Shown here: positions 21,801 to 30,065 of the stretch, piece after piece
Layout: every line of letters starts with the position of its first letter
How positions within the stretch are numbered: position 1 is the stretch's first letter
Assembly: GCA_002344205.1 (NCBI GenBank)
Contig: DDSZ01000009.1
Location: 255-37,333 of the forward strand
Length of the DNA stretch: 37,079 bases
Direction: 5' to 3'
From: Opitutaceae bacterium UBA2377
GTDB taxonomy: Bacteria > Verrucomicrobiota > Verrucomicrobiia > Opitutales > Opitutaceae
Made by a program: the position numbers and the translations under genes
The notes under the pieces: model-generated
The model's database searches: none
Seen by the model: the letters and a program-made list of their open reading frames with translations, nothing else
Told to the model about the DNA's origin: nothing

Positions 21801-23309
21801 TTATTGCGCCCAGGCGGGCAGGGTATCGAAGCGGAGATCAAAGACCAACGGCCCCAGCAGCAGGACCAAGAGGATGATGACGGGCACCATGATGAGGTTG
21901 AGCAAAAAGCCGGCCCGGGCCATCTGCGGGAGCGTGATGCGGCCGCTGCCGAAGACGATGGCGTTGGGCGGTGTGCCCACGGGCATCATGAAGGAGCAGT
22001 TGGCGGCCAGGGCGGTGGGAATGAGGAAGAGCAGTGGATTTTGCCCGAGGCTGATCGCGATGGCAGCGACGATGGGTAGGAAGGTGGCGGCAGTGGCGGT
22101 GTTGCTGGTGAGCTCGGTGAGCATCAGGATGCCGAAGCAGATGATGGCGAGCGTGAGCAGCACCGGCATGCCGCCGAGGGCGCCGCACAATTCACCCAGA
22201 TATTGGGAGAGGCCGTGCTTCTGGATGTTGCCCGCAAGGCTGAGTCCGCCGCCGAAGAGCAGCAGCACTTCCCAGGGCAGGGCCTTGGTGGATTCCCAGT
22301 TCATGACGAATTCCCCGCGCCGCAGGTTGACGGGGAGGGCGAAGAGCAGCAGCGCGCCAATCATGGCGATGGTGGTGTCGCTGAGCAGCGGGAGGAATTT
22401 TGCCAGCAGGGGTTGCAGCATCCAGCCAAGGGCCGTGAGGCTGAACACCACGAGCACGATGCGCTCGCCGCGGCTCATGGGGCCGAGCCGGGATTTTTCC
22501 CCGGCGATGAGCGCACGCATGCCGGGCACCTCGCCGCGGTCGAGCCGGAAGGACACGCGGGTGAGCACCAGAAAGATGAGCGGCAGCGTGACCAAGGTGA
22601 CCGGGACGCCGATCAGCATCCATTGGCCGAAACCGATGGTGATGTCGTAAACCTTGCCGAGATAGGCCGCTAGGAGCGCGTTGGGCGGGGTGCCGATGAG
22701 CGTGGCCATGCCGCCGGCCGTGGCGCCGTAGGCCACGGCGAGGAGCAGTGCGGTGCCGAAGGCCTTGTGGCCGGGGCTGCCCGCGGATTCCTGTGGCAGC
22801 AACTGGACCACGGAGATGGCGATGGGCAGCATCATCAACGCGGTGGCGGTGTTGCTCACCCACATGCTGAGCAAGGCCGCGGCGAGCAGGAAACCGGCGA
22901 TGATCCGCGAGGGTTGGGCGCCCATGAAGCCGATGAGGTTGAGGGCGAGCCGCCGGTGGAGGTTCCAGCGCTGCATCGCCAGCGCGATCAGGAACCCGCC
23001 GAGAAACAGGTAGATAATGGGGTTGGCGTAGGGCGCGGCGCTTTCCTGGATGTTGCCGAGGCCCAGCAGAGGAAAAAGCACCAAGGGCAGCAGGGCGGTC
23101 GCCGGCAGCGGGACGGATTCACAGATCCACATCACGGCCATGAGCGCGGCGACACCGGCCGTGAGCCAGCCGGCGGCGCTCAGACCCTCGGGCGGTGGCA
23201 ACAGCAGCGTGAGCAACAAGGCACCCGGGCCCAGCACCCAGCCGGACCATTGGCGGCGTCCGTAGGCGTTGACGGTGCTGTCGGTGTCTGACTGGGGGGC
23301 GGACGCCAT
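21801..23309 (-). CDS. SLC13/DASS-family sodium-coupled anion transporter
   Basis: A 502-residue inner-membrane transporter with about 11-12 helices. The two re-entrant substrate/sodium motifs are present: Ser152-Asn153-Thr154 in VSNTATALMMLPI and Ser402-Asn403-Thr404 in TSNTATAATFLPI. Each is followed by a GTPPNA loop (206-211 and 445-450). This layout is that of divalent-anion:sodium symporters that take up C4-dicarboxylates, citrate or sulfate. The paired SNT motifs favour carboxylates, but the substrate is not proven. ATG 23309 was chosen because the longer frame (to 23480) overlaps the M14 gene. It lies 55 bp after that gene, with the VOC gene 12 bp downstream. Confidence 0.92.
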   Translation of the reverse strand: MASAPQSDTDSTVNAYGRRQWSGWVLGPGALLLTLLLPPPEGLSAAGWLTAGVAALMAVMWICESVPLPATALLPLVLFPLLGLGNIQESAAPYANPIIYLFLGGFLIALAMQRWNLHRRLALNLIGFMGAQPSRIIAGFLLAAALLSMWVSNTATALMMLPIAISVVQLLPQESAGSPGHKAFGTALLLAVAYGATAGGMATLIGTPPNALLAAYLGKVYDITIGFGQWMLIGVPVTLVTLPLIFLVLTRVSFRLDRGEVPGMRALIAGEKSRLGPMSRGERIVLVVFSLTALGWMLQPLLAKFLPLLSDTTIAMIGALLLFALPVNLRRGEFVMNWESTKALPWEVLLLFGGGLSLAGNIQKHGLSQYLGELCGALGGMPVLLTLAIICFGILMLTELTSNTATAATFLPIVAAIAISLGQNPLLFLIPTALAANCSFMMPVGTPPNAIVFGSGRITLPQMARAGFLLNLIMVPVIILLVLLLGPLVFDLRFDTLPAWAQ

Positions 23310-23364
23310 GGGATGGCGCCAACCGGTAGCGGCCCGGCGGGAGCGGGCCAAGCCAATTAGCCGG

Positions 23365-25968
23365 TCATTCTTCTGCCGAATCCCCGGTCGTGCGCACTGG
23401 CGTGATGGCGCGGCCGTGGAAAACCGCGTTGAAGAACAGGCGCTGGCCACCGTGCCACAGGCCGCGGAAGTTGGGATCATCCGGCAGGGCGATCACCGCG
23501 CCGCGGCCGCTGGCGAGCGCGAGGGCGGCAGCGGAGCCGGCGATGGCCCGCTGGTTGGTCTCCGAGGCGTAGCCGGCGAGCAGCGGGTTGGCCGTGTAAA
23601 CGGCCGGTGTTTCATACGGGGACTTTGCCGGCTTCAAGATGATCGTGTGGGTGCGGCAGAGCGCCAACTGGCCGCGACCGAAGCCGAAACCGAGCGGATG
23701 TGTGGGATCGATCTCGGTTTGGAAGAGGGTGCCGGCCACGCGCTTGAGGGCTTCGTTGTCGGCGGCGCCGGCATATGGCAGCCGGCCGGTGGCGGGGTGC
23801 TCGGGGGTGATGAATTCGAGCGGGGCGATTTCCTTGCGCGCGGCCCACTGGAGCGCGCGGCCCATCAGCACGAGGGTGCCGCCTTGACGGACCCAGCGTT
23901 TGAGTTCGGCCACGGTGGGGTCGGTGATACCGGTGTCGTAGACGCCGTCGGCAAACACGATTACTTGATAACGGCCGAGATCGGCGCGGCCCAGTTGCGC
24001 GATATCGAGCAAGGTCGGCACGAGTCCGGCACGCTGGTCGAGTGCGTGCCAGGCGGGGCCGATGGCGGTGGCGTTAACACCGCTGCCGGTAATCAGCGCG
24101 ACCCGCGGCGCAACCATGGGCGCGAACGACGGGCTGCCCAAGTCCGGTCCGGTGGCGCTGCCGCCGGAACCGCAGCCGTAAACGGTGACCGCATCCTGCG
24201 CCACGATCCGCTCGATGATTTCGCGGATGAGCTGGGCCTTATCGGGCTGCAGGCCGACGGGGACGAGGATGGCACCGGGTGCGAGCCGGGCCCGAGCGCC
24301 GCCGGCCATGGGTAGTTCTAGACCCGTGCCCGTGAGTCCTTTCACCAAAATCCCGGCCTGATGCAGCCGCTGGAGCGCGCGCGGGGCGTGGTGACCGGAC
24401 CAGTCCAGCACGTAGGCATAGTCGCTGTGGCCGCCGATGAGCTGGCCGCGGGGAAATTCCGGCGCGGCGGTCAGCACGTCGCCAGTGCGCGGGGCTTTTT
24501 CCAGGGTGGCGAAGGGGAGGTTGTAGGCGAGTGGCAGGGTCCAGGCCGAGACATCGTAGAATACGTTGTCTTCAAATTCGGTGCGCTGGACGAACATCTC
24601 GGTGAGGAGCCGGAACTGGGCCTGATCCGTCAGCGCGACCCACGCGGCTCCGGGTTTGAAGGCATGGCCTGCGGCGGTGAGGGGCTCCAGCAGCGGCCGG
24701 ATCTCGACGCGATGTTGCAAGAGGAGATCGAGCAGAGCATGGGCGCGGGCCGGGTCGCCGTCGTCGCCAAACACATAGGCGCGGACCTTGCTCGCGGCCG
24801 CGGCGGCGGCGGTATCGCGGGCGAAGGAGCGTTGCTGCCGCAGGAGGTCGGCGCGCAGGGTGGCGGCGGCCTTGAGCGTGCTCAGCGAGGTGAGCACCTG
24901 GTTGCGGATCGTGATGGGAAAAGTGAGCAGCCCGTGCGGGGTGTCCTGCGCGTGGCCGCGCGAGCTGGCCTGTTCGAAGAGGATGCCCACGGAGCCGTGC
25001 AGATCGGGATAGGTCGAACCCTTGCCGGCGTAGAAATCGTCGAACCGCTCGCGGCTGAAATAGAGGACGCCCGCGGCATCGAAGGCCTCGCGGTGAAAAG
25101 TGGCGATGCGCTCGTGCAGCGCGACGACTTCGGCCGGGATGCTCGGGTTGTTCCGCGTGGGGATGCCGGGCTGGAAGAAGTAGGTTGTGTCGGAACCCAT
25201 CTCGTGGAAATCGGCCGCGACGTGGGGCCGCCAGCGGTGGTAGAATTCCGCGCGGGCTTGGGCCTCGGGATGCACGAGCGGCAGCCAGTCGCGGTTGGGG
25301 TCGAACCAGTAGTGGTTGAACCGGCCGCCGGGCCAGCCCTCGTTGTGCTCGCGGTCGAGCGGGTCGGCCGAGGGTGCGGTGAGGGACTTGTGCTGGTTGA
25401 ACCACTGGGCGGCGCGGTCGGAGCCGTCGGGGTTGCGCAGCGGGTCGATCAGGACGACGGCCGAGCCGAGCAGGGCCTCGATTTCCGGTCCCTGCGCGGC
25501 GGCAAGATGATAGACCGTGAGCACGGCGGCGTGGAGCGCGCTGGGCTCGTTGCCGTGCACGCCGTAGCCGAGCGAGACGATCACCGGGGCGTCGTCGTCG
25601 CGCGCGCGCGGCGGCGATGCGCTCCAGCGGGCCAGGTGTTCGCGGCGAACCTCATCGAGCCGGGCGTGATTTTTCGGCGCGGTGATTGTGAGGAGGTGCA
25701 GCGGTTTCCGTTCGTGAGAATGGCCGATGACCTCGAGCCGCACCCGGTCCGGCGCGGCGGCCGCCACGGCCCGCAGGTAGGCGTCGAGCTGGTGGGAGGA
25801 CAGGTGCCATTCCCCCATCGGGAAGCCGAAGAAGGCCTCGGGCGTGGGCACCGTGGCGGCGTAATCCGCGGCACCGTGCAGGTAGTGCTCAACGGGCTGG
25901 CCGCGGGCGAAAGCCGCCGCGGGGAGTCCGGTCAGAATCAGGGCAAGGAGGAGGGGACGGGCAAACAT
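23365..25968 (-). CDS. Secreted M14-family zinc carboxypeptidase
   Basis: An 867-residue exported protein with signal peptide MFARPLLLALILTGLPAAAF. The catalytic domain (about 50-380) has the zinc ligands His138 and Glu141 in HGNEPS and His255 in DFHEMG, with NPDGSDRA and FDPNRDW loops of substrate binding. Glu332 (LFEQASSRG) is the candidate general base. A long C-terminal part (about 400-867) includes a class-I-amidotransferase-like segment near 680-770, as in many large bacterial M14 proteins. It probably trims C-terminal residues from peptides in the periplasm. It begins 59 bp after the M3 stop with a stable hairpin between, and is followed by the SLC13 gene. Confidence 0.93.
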   Translation of the reverse strand: MFARPLLLALILTGLPAAAFARGQPVEHYLHGAADYAATVPTPEAFFGFPMGEWHLSSHQLDAYLRAVAAAAPDRVRLEVIGHSHERKPLHLLTITAPKNHARLDEVRREHLARWSASPPRARDDDAPVIVSLGYGVHGNEPSALHAAVLTVYHLAAAQGPEIEALLGSAVVLIDPLRNPDGSDRAAQWFNQHKSLTAPSADPLDREHNEGWPGGRFNHYWFDPNRDWLPLVHPEAQARAEFYHRWRPHVAADFHEMGSDTTYFFQPGIPTRNNPSIPAEVVALHERIATFHREAFDAAGVLYFSRERFDDFYAGKGSTYPDLHGSVGILFEQASSRGHAQDTPHGLLTFPITIRNQVLTSLSTLKAAATLRADLLRQQRSFARDTAAAAAASKVRAYVFGDDGDPARAHALLDLLLQHRVEIRPLLEPLTAAGHAFKPGAAWVALTDQAQFRLLTEMFVQRTEFEDNVFYDVSAWTLPLAYNLPFATLEKAPRTGDVLTAAPEFPRGQLIGGHSDYAYVLDWSGHHAPRALQRLHQAGILVKGLTGTGLELPMAGGARARLAPGAILVPVGLQPDKAQLIREIIERIVAQDAVTVYGCGSGGSATGPDLGSPSFAPMVAPRVALITGSGVNATAIGPAWHALDQRAGLVPTLLDIAQLGRADLGRYQVIVFADGVYDTGITDPTVAELKRWVRQGGTLVLMGRALQWAARKEIAPLEFITPEHPATGRLPYAGAADNEALKRVAGTLFQTEIDPTHPLGFGFGRGQLALCRTHTIILKPAKSPYETPAVYTANPLLAGYASETNQRAIAGSAAALALASGRGAVIALPDDPNFRGLWHGGQRLFFNAVFHGRAITPVRTTGDSAEE

Positions 25969-25980
25969 GCCGGAAACCTT

Positions 25981-26002
25981 GGCGCTCCGCAGGCGGAGCG
26001 CC
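25981..26002 (-). terminator. Hairpin between M3 and M14 peptidase genes
   Basis: A 9-bp perfect stem, GGCGCTCCG pairing with CGGAGCGCC around the 4-base loop CAGG (plus-strand reading). It is 26 bp after the M3 stop and 13 bp before the M14 start. The following bases on the minus strand (AAGGTTTCC) are only weakly T-rich, so it may be an imperfect terminator, an mRNA-stability element, or it may lower M14 translation. Confidence 0.45.
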
Positions 26003-26027
26003 AGCCCGGATGGTTGTTTCTGTGCAC

Positions 26028-28130
26028 TTACTCCAGCCCGCGGCGTCGCAGCAGGTGCTTTACGTCGGGTTCGCGGCCGGCGAAGTCGCGGTAGAGCTGC
26101 ATGGCATCAGCGCTCCCGCCGCGCGAGAGGACGGTGCGGCGGAGGTGGTCGCCCACGGCGCGGCTGAGCCCGCCGTTGTGCCTGATCCAATCCGCGCCGT
26201 CGGCGTCGAGCACCTCGGCCCAGATGTAGGAGTAGTAGCCAGCGGCGTAGCCGTTGCTCGAGAAGATGTGGCTGAAATACGGGCTGCGGTAACGCGGCGG
26301 CACAGGCGCGAAATCAAAGCCCGCCTTGGCGAGCGCCTCCGCCTCGAAGGCGAGCACACCGTCGGCATCCGGCACGGCGTCCGGGGCGAGCTGGTGCCAG
26401 GCCTGGTCGAGCAGCGTGGCGGCGAGATATTCGCTGGTCGCGAAGCCCTGGTTGAACTTGGCGGCGGCCTCGATCTTTTCGAGCAGGGCCGCGGGGATCG
26501 GTTCGCTGGTGGCGTGGTGCCGGGCGTAGTTGGCCAGCACCGCCGGGTCGTCGGCGAAGATTTCATAAACCTGCGAGGGGAACTCGACGAAATCGCGCGG
26601 CACGCTCGTGCCGGAGAAGCGCGGGTAGCGCACCGCCGACAGCAGGCCGTGGACGCCGTGGCCGAATTCGTGGAAGGCGGTGGTGACCTCGTCGTAGGTC
26701 AGCAGCGTGGGCTCGCCGGCGGGGGGCTTGGGCACGTTGAGGTGATTGGCGACCACGGGCCGGGTGCCGAGCAGGTCGGACTGGGTGACGTAGGAGCTCA
26801 TCCACGCGCCGCCGCGCTTTTCGGGGCGGGCATACCAGTCCACGATGAAGAGCGCGAGGGAGGCGCCGTCGGCGTCGAAGACTTCCCAGACGCTGGTGTC
26901 CTCGTGATATTTCGGGAGATCGGGCCGGGGCTTGAAGGTGAGTCCGAACAGCCGTTCGGCGCTGAAGAAAATGCCATCCACCAGCACGCGGTTCATTTCG
27001 AAAAACGGGCGCACCTCGGAGGCATCGAAGGCGTAACGGGCCTGACGGACTTTTTCCGTGTAGAAATCCCAGTCCCAGGCGGCGAGTTCGTGGCTGCCGC
27101 CCCCGGCGTTGATCATGGCCTGCAGGTCCGCGGCCTCGCGGCGCGCATTTTTGATGGCGGGCGGCACGAGCTGGGTCATGAGGCGGTTGATGGCCGCGAT
27201 GGAGCCGGCGGTCTGGTCGGCCACCTGCAGATCAGCGTGCGTGGCGTAGCCGAGGAGCACGGCGCGCTGGGCGCGGGTGCGGGCGATCCGGGAGATGACG
27301 GCGCGGTTGTCGAATTCGCCGCCGCGGCTGTTGCGGGTCAACGACGCCTGCATCAGGCGCTCGCGGGTGGTGCGGTAGGTGAGTGATTCGAGCGGGGGCT
27401 GACCGGTGGTGTTGAGCAGGCTAAGCAGGTATTTGCCGTCGTGGCCGGCCTTGGTGGCGGCGGCCGCGGCGGAGGCGATGGCGGCGTCGGACAGCCCGGC
27501 GAGTTCTTCGCGGGTGTCCACGATGAGGGCGGCGGCGTTGCGCTCCTTCAGGACGTTCTGCGCGAACGTGGTGTGGAGGGTCGCAAGTTCGGCGTTGAGC
27601 GCGCGCAGGCGCTGCTGGTCATCGGCGCCGAGATTGGCGCCGGCGCGGACAAAACCCTCGTAGGTGCGCTCGACCAGGCGCAGCGATTCGGCGTCGAGGC
27701 CGAGGGTGGCGCGAATCTCATGGACGTGCTTGATGCGGGCGAAGAGCGCGGGGTTGAGCACGATGGCATCGCGGTGCGCCGCGAGCTTGGGCGACATCGT
27801 CCGCTCGATGGCCTGCAGCTCGGGGTTGGTGACGGTGCCGTTGAGATTGCCGAAGATGGCGGACACGCGGGCGAGCGTGCGGCCGGCACGCTCCAGGGCC
27901 ACGAGCGTGTTTTCGAAGGTGGCCGGTTCGGGGTTGCTCGCGATGGCGTCGATCTCCGCGAGGTTCTCGGCCATGGCCGCCTCATAGGCCGGCAGGAAGT
28001 GCGCGGGCTGGATGAGGTCGAACTGCGGATAGCCGTAGGGCAGGGGGCTGGGTGTGAGCAGAGGATTGGCGGACATGAGCAGGGGGCTGGCGAGCAGCGT
28101 GGAGAGGACGAGGTGAAGGAATCTGGACAT
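26028..28130 (-). CDS. dcp: M3-family peptidyl-dipeptidase / oligopeptidase A
   Basis: A 700-residue zinc peptidase. The zinc motif HEFGH spans His487-Glu488-His491, with the third ligand Glu516 in DFVEFPSQ. The C-terminal GYAAGYYSYIWAEVLDAD is the substrate-binding Tyr loop of M3 enzymes. A signal peptide is visible (MSRFLHLVLSTLLASPLLMS), so it works in the periplasm or cell envelope, unlike E. coli Dcp which is mainly cytosolic. ATG 28130 is used: the frame is open to 28931, but that stretch is the shadow of the DTW gene on the other strand. Upstream is a 159-bp divergent promoter region shared with the DTW gene. Confidence 0.95.
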   Translation of the reverse strand: MSRFLHLVLSTLLASPLLMSANPLLTPSPLPYGYPQFDLIQPAHFLPAYEAAMAENLAEIDAIASNPEPATFENTLVALERAGRTLARVSAIFGNLNGTVTNPELQAIERTMSPKLAAHRDAIVLNPALFARIKHVHEIRATLGLDAESLRLVERTYEGFVRAGANLGADDQQRLRALNAELATLHTTFAQNVLKERNAAALIVDTREELAGLSDAAIASAAAAATKAGHDGKYLLSLLNTTGQPPLESLTYRTTRERLMQASLTRNSRGGEFDNRAVISRIARTRAQRAVLLGYATHADLQVADQTAGSIAAINRLMTQLVPPAIKNARREAADLQAMINAGGGSHELAAWDWDFYTEKVRQARYAFDASEVRPFFEMNRVLVDGIFFSAERLFGLTFKPRPDLPKYHEDTSVWEVFDADGASLALFIVDWYARPEKRGGAWMSSYVTQSDLLGTRPVVANHLNVPKPPAGEPTLLTYDEVTTAFHEFGHGVHGLLSAVRYPRFSGTSVPRDFVEFPSQVYEIFADDPAVLANYARHHATSEPIPAALLEKIEAAAKFNQGFATSEYLAATLLDQAWHQLAPDAVPDADGVLAFEAEALAKAGFDFAPVPPRYRSPYFSHIFSSNGYAAGYYSYIWAEVLDADGADWIRHNGGLSRAVGDHLRRTVLSRGGSADAMQLYRDFAGREPDVKHLLRRRGLE

Positions 28131-28289
28131 GGGGCGATGTGCGGTGAAGGTCCAGCAATGTGTCATAACCCCGGGCGGTTCAAGCCGCCGGACGCGCCGA
28201 TGAGGCGTAACAGCCCGGCTTTTGGTGCCGGAACGGAATTCTAATCCGGAACCGGTTGACGCGATGCCGCCGGCCGGACCCGATGGGGC

Positions 28290-28961
28290 ATGGCCCGAAG
28301 CGTAGTCCTGAAAGGCGCCCCGCGTTGCGTCGGCTGCCTGCTGCCGCCGCGCTGGTGCATCTGCGCGGGGCAGCACCGCGTGCGTTCGCCGCTGGCGGTC
28401 GACGTGCTGATGCACCACATGGAGGCACACCGGCCCAGCAGCACGGGCCATCTGATCGGGCGCTGCGTGGCGGACGCCCGGCTGCATTTCCACCGGCCGG
28501 ACCGGATGCCGACGCGGGCCGAGGTGATGCGGCCGGCGCGCGAGCTGTGGATCCTCCATCCACTGGGCGAACCGGCGCCAGCCGACGTTGACCCCGAAAA
28601 GGTGCAGGTGCTGCTGGTTGACGGAAGCTGGAAGCAGGCGCTGGAGATGGTCCGTGCGGTCGGTTTCTGGGGCCGCTGCGTGAGCCTGCCGATGACGGGC
28701 GAAAGCCGTTACTGGCTGCGGACGCAGCAGGGGGCGGGACAATTTTCCACGATCGAGGCGCTGTTGCATTTGTGGCGACACCTGGGTCTGGAAAGGCCGC
28801 ACGCGGAGCTGCGCGCACAGTTTGAGCTGCATGTGTTTGCCAGCCTGTGCGCCCGGGGCCGGAAGGCGCTGGCGGCGGAGTTTCTCGCCGGTTCGCCCGC
28901 GCGCACCGCCTATCCGGAATTGCTGGCACAACTCGCGGAAAAGCGACCACGGGAGGATTGA
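28290..28961 (+). CDS. DTW-domain protein, probable tRNA aminocarboxypropyltransferase
   Basis: A 223-residue protein of the TDD/DTW family, which transfers the aminocarboxypropyl group of S-adenosylmethionine to uridines in tRNA (acp3U). The N-terminus carries a probable zinc site: Cys13, Cys16, Cys23 and Cys25 (C-x-x-C, C-x-C). The DTW motif is present as Asp111-Gly-Ser-Trp114 in LLVDGSWKQA. STGHLIGR and SRYWLRTQQG are further conserved blocks; the S-T-x-E in FSTIEAL is typical. It is cytosolic and stands alone on the plus strand between the M3 gene and the homocysteine methyltransferase, whose stop codon is 19 bp from its own in a convergent arrangement. Confidence 0.9.
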   Translation: MARSVVLKGAPRCVGCLLPPRWCICAGQHRVRSPLAVDVLMHHMEAHRPSSTGHLIGRCVADARLHFHRPDRMPTRAEVMRPARELWILHPLGEPAPADVDPEKVQVLLVDGSWKQALEMVRAVGFWGRCVSLPMTGESRYWLRTQQGAGQFSTIEALLHLWRHLGLERPHAELRAQFELHVFASLCARGRKALAAEFLAGSPARTAYPELLAQLAEKRPRED

Positions 28962-28980
28962 GCCGGGCGCGGCGCCGCGT

Positions 28981-29952
28981 TCAGGCCACGGCGCGGGTCT
29001 TGGGTTGCGGCGCCGTCACGGCGGTGCAGATGCTGCCGATATGGCGGTGGTCGGTCCCGCAGCAGCCGCCGAAAACCGTGAGCTGCGGCATCAGATCTTT
29101 CAGTTCCGCGTAGCTCCGTGCCAGCTCCGCGGGATCGCCGGCATCAAGCGTGACGGCTTCGTCCAGCTCCGCATGGCTGAGGCGCGAGGCATTGGCCCGC
29201 AGGGCGAGGATGCGCTTGGTCCACGCCCCGCCGCGGCGGAGCACGGGCTCGAAATGCGCGGGATGCGCGCAGTTGATCATGTAATAGGCGGGACCGCCGG
29301 TGGCTGCATCAACGGTCTCGATGGCCTCCCGGAGGGTGTGGCCGGTTGGCAGCCGGCCGTCGGTCTCGACCGTAAAGGATACCGTGACGTTCATGGCGTG
29401 GGCCCGGGCGGCGCGCACGATGCCCATGGCCTCGGCGATCGTGTTGATCGTCATGGCGGAAACGAAGTCCACCTCCGCGTCGGCATAGAGGGCGATCTGC
29501 TCCCGGTGGTAGGCTTCGGCCGCGTCCACGGTGACACCCTGCACGGGCCAGTAGCCGTCGCCGCAGGGGCCGACGCAGCCGGCGACAAGGATTTGGGGAA
29601 TCACGAGGTCGTATTCGGCGCGCAATTGGTTCATGAGCGCGATGCCGATGTGGTTGATCTCGGCAAACTCCACCCGGTTGATGCCCAGTTTGGCGAGCCA
29701 GTCGGGGCTGCCGCGCCACGTGGGCGTCTCAAGGATGAGGCCGCATTGATGTTGGCGGGCGACGTCCGCGTAGCGGCGGTAGTAGGAGAGCAAAATTGCC
29801 TGACCGGCGGCGGTGCGCAGGAGCGTGCTGGCGTTGAACTGGGGGAGTTCGATGCGCTCGTGAAAAATGAGCGTGGTCTCAAGGCCGCCGTCGGTGATGA
29901 AGACGGGGCCGCCGGGTTGGGGGAGCGGGCGACGGGTGTGGGAGCGTGACAT
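28981..29952 (-). CDS. Homocysteine S-methyltransferase family protein
   Basis: A 323-residue (beta/alpha)8-barrel enzyme that transfers a methyl group to the thiol of homocysteine, giving methionine. The zinc ligands are Cys228 (NCAHP) and Cys297-Cys298 (GGCCGTD). The N-terminus ITDGGLETTL and the stretch GLILETPTWR, where T-x-T binds the substrate, are typical. It resembles MmuM/BHMT-like proteins that use S-methylmethionine or SAM as donor, but the donor is not settled by sequence. The start is ATG 29952; a TTG three codons upstream is possible. The 113 bp upstream hold two hairpins but no clear riboswitch. Confidence 0.9.
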   Translation of the reverse strand: MSRSHTRRPLPQPGGPVFITDGGLETTLIFHERIELPQFNASTLLRTAAGQAILLSYYRRYADVARQHQCGLILETPTWRGSPDWLAKLGINRVEFAEINHIGIALMNQLRAEYDLVIPQILVAGCVGPCGDGYWPVQGVTVDAAEAYHREQIALYADAEVDFVSAMTINTIAEAMGIVRAARAHAMNVTVSFTVETDGRLPTGHTLREAIETVDAATGGPAYYMINCAHPAHFEPVLRRGGAWTKRILALRANASRLSHAELDEAVTLDAGDPAELARSYAELKDLMPQLTVFGGCCGTDHRHIGSICTAVTAPQPKTRAVA

Positions 29953-30022
29953 GGTGGGCAATGCAAACGCCGTCCGGAACGGACGGCACAGGGGTTGAAC
30001 CCCCGAGCCCGGGAAAAGTTAC

Positions 30023-30060
30023 AAAAACCGTGTCGCGGCAGCGGCCGGGAGCGGCTGCCG
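30023..30060 (-). terminator. Probable intrinsic terminator of the GH127 gene
   Basis: On the minus strand CGGCAGC (30060-30054) pairs with GCTGCCG (30042-30036) across an 11-base loop, then GTTTTTG follows after 8 bases. It lies directly after the GH127 stop. A second smaller hairpin (GCCGTCCG/CGGACGGC, 29969-29987) sits just before the methyltransferase start. Confidence 0.6.
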
Positions 30061-30065
30061 AGGCC

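Noticed and set aside
28131..28931. N-terminal extension of the M3 peptidase frame by 267 codons
   Set aside because: The extension is antisense to the DTW gene and has no family homology. ATG 28130 gives a proper signal peptide and normal length.
29953..30065. SAM or SAH riboswitch upstream of the homocysteine methyltransferase gene
   Set aside because: Only simple hairpins are seen and the conserved core of the known SAM/SAH classes was not recognised. One hairpin is better explained as the GH127 terminator.
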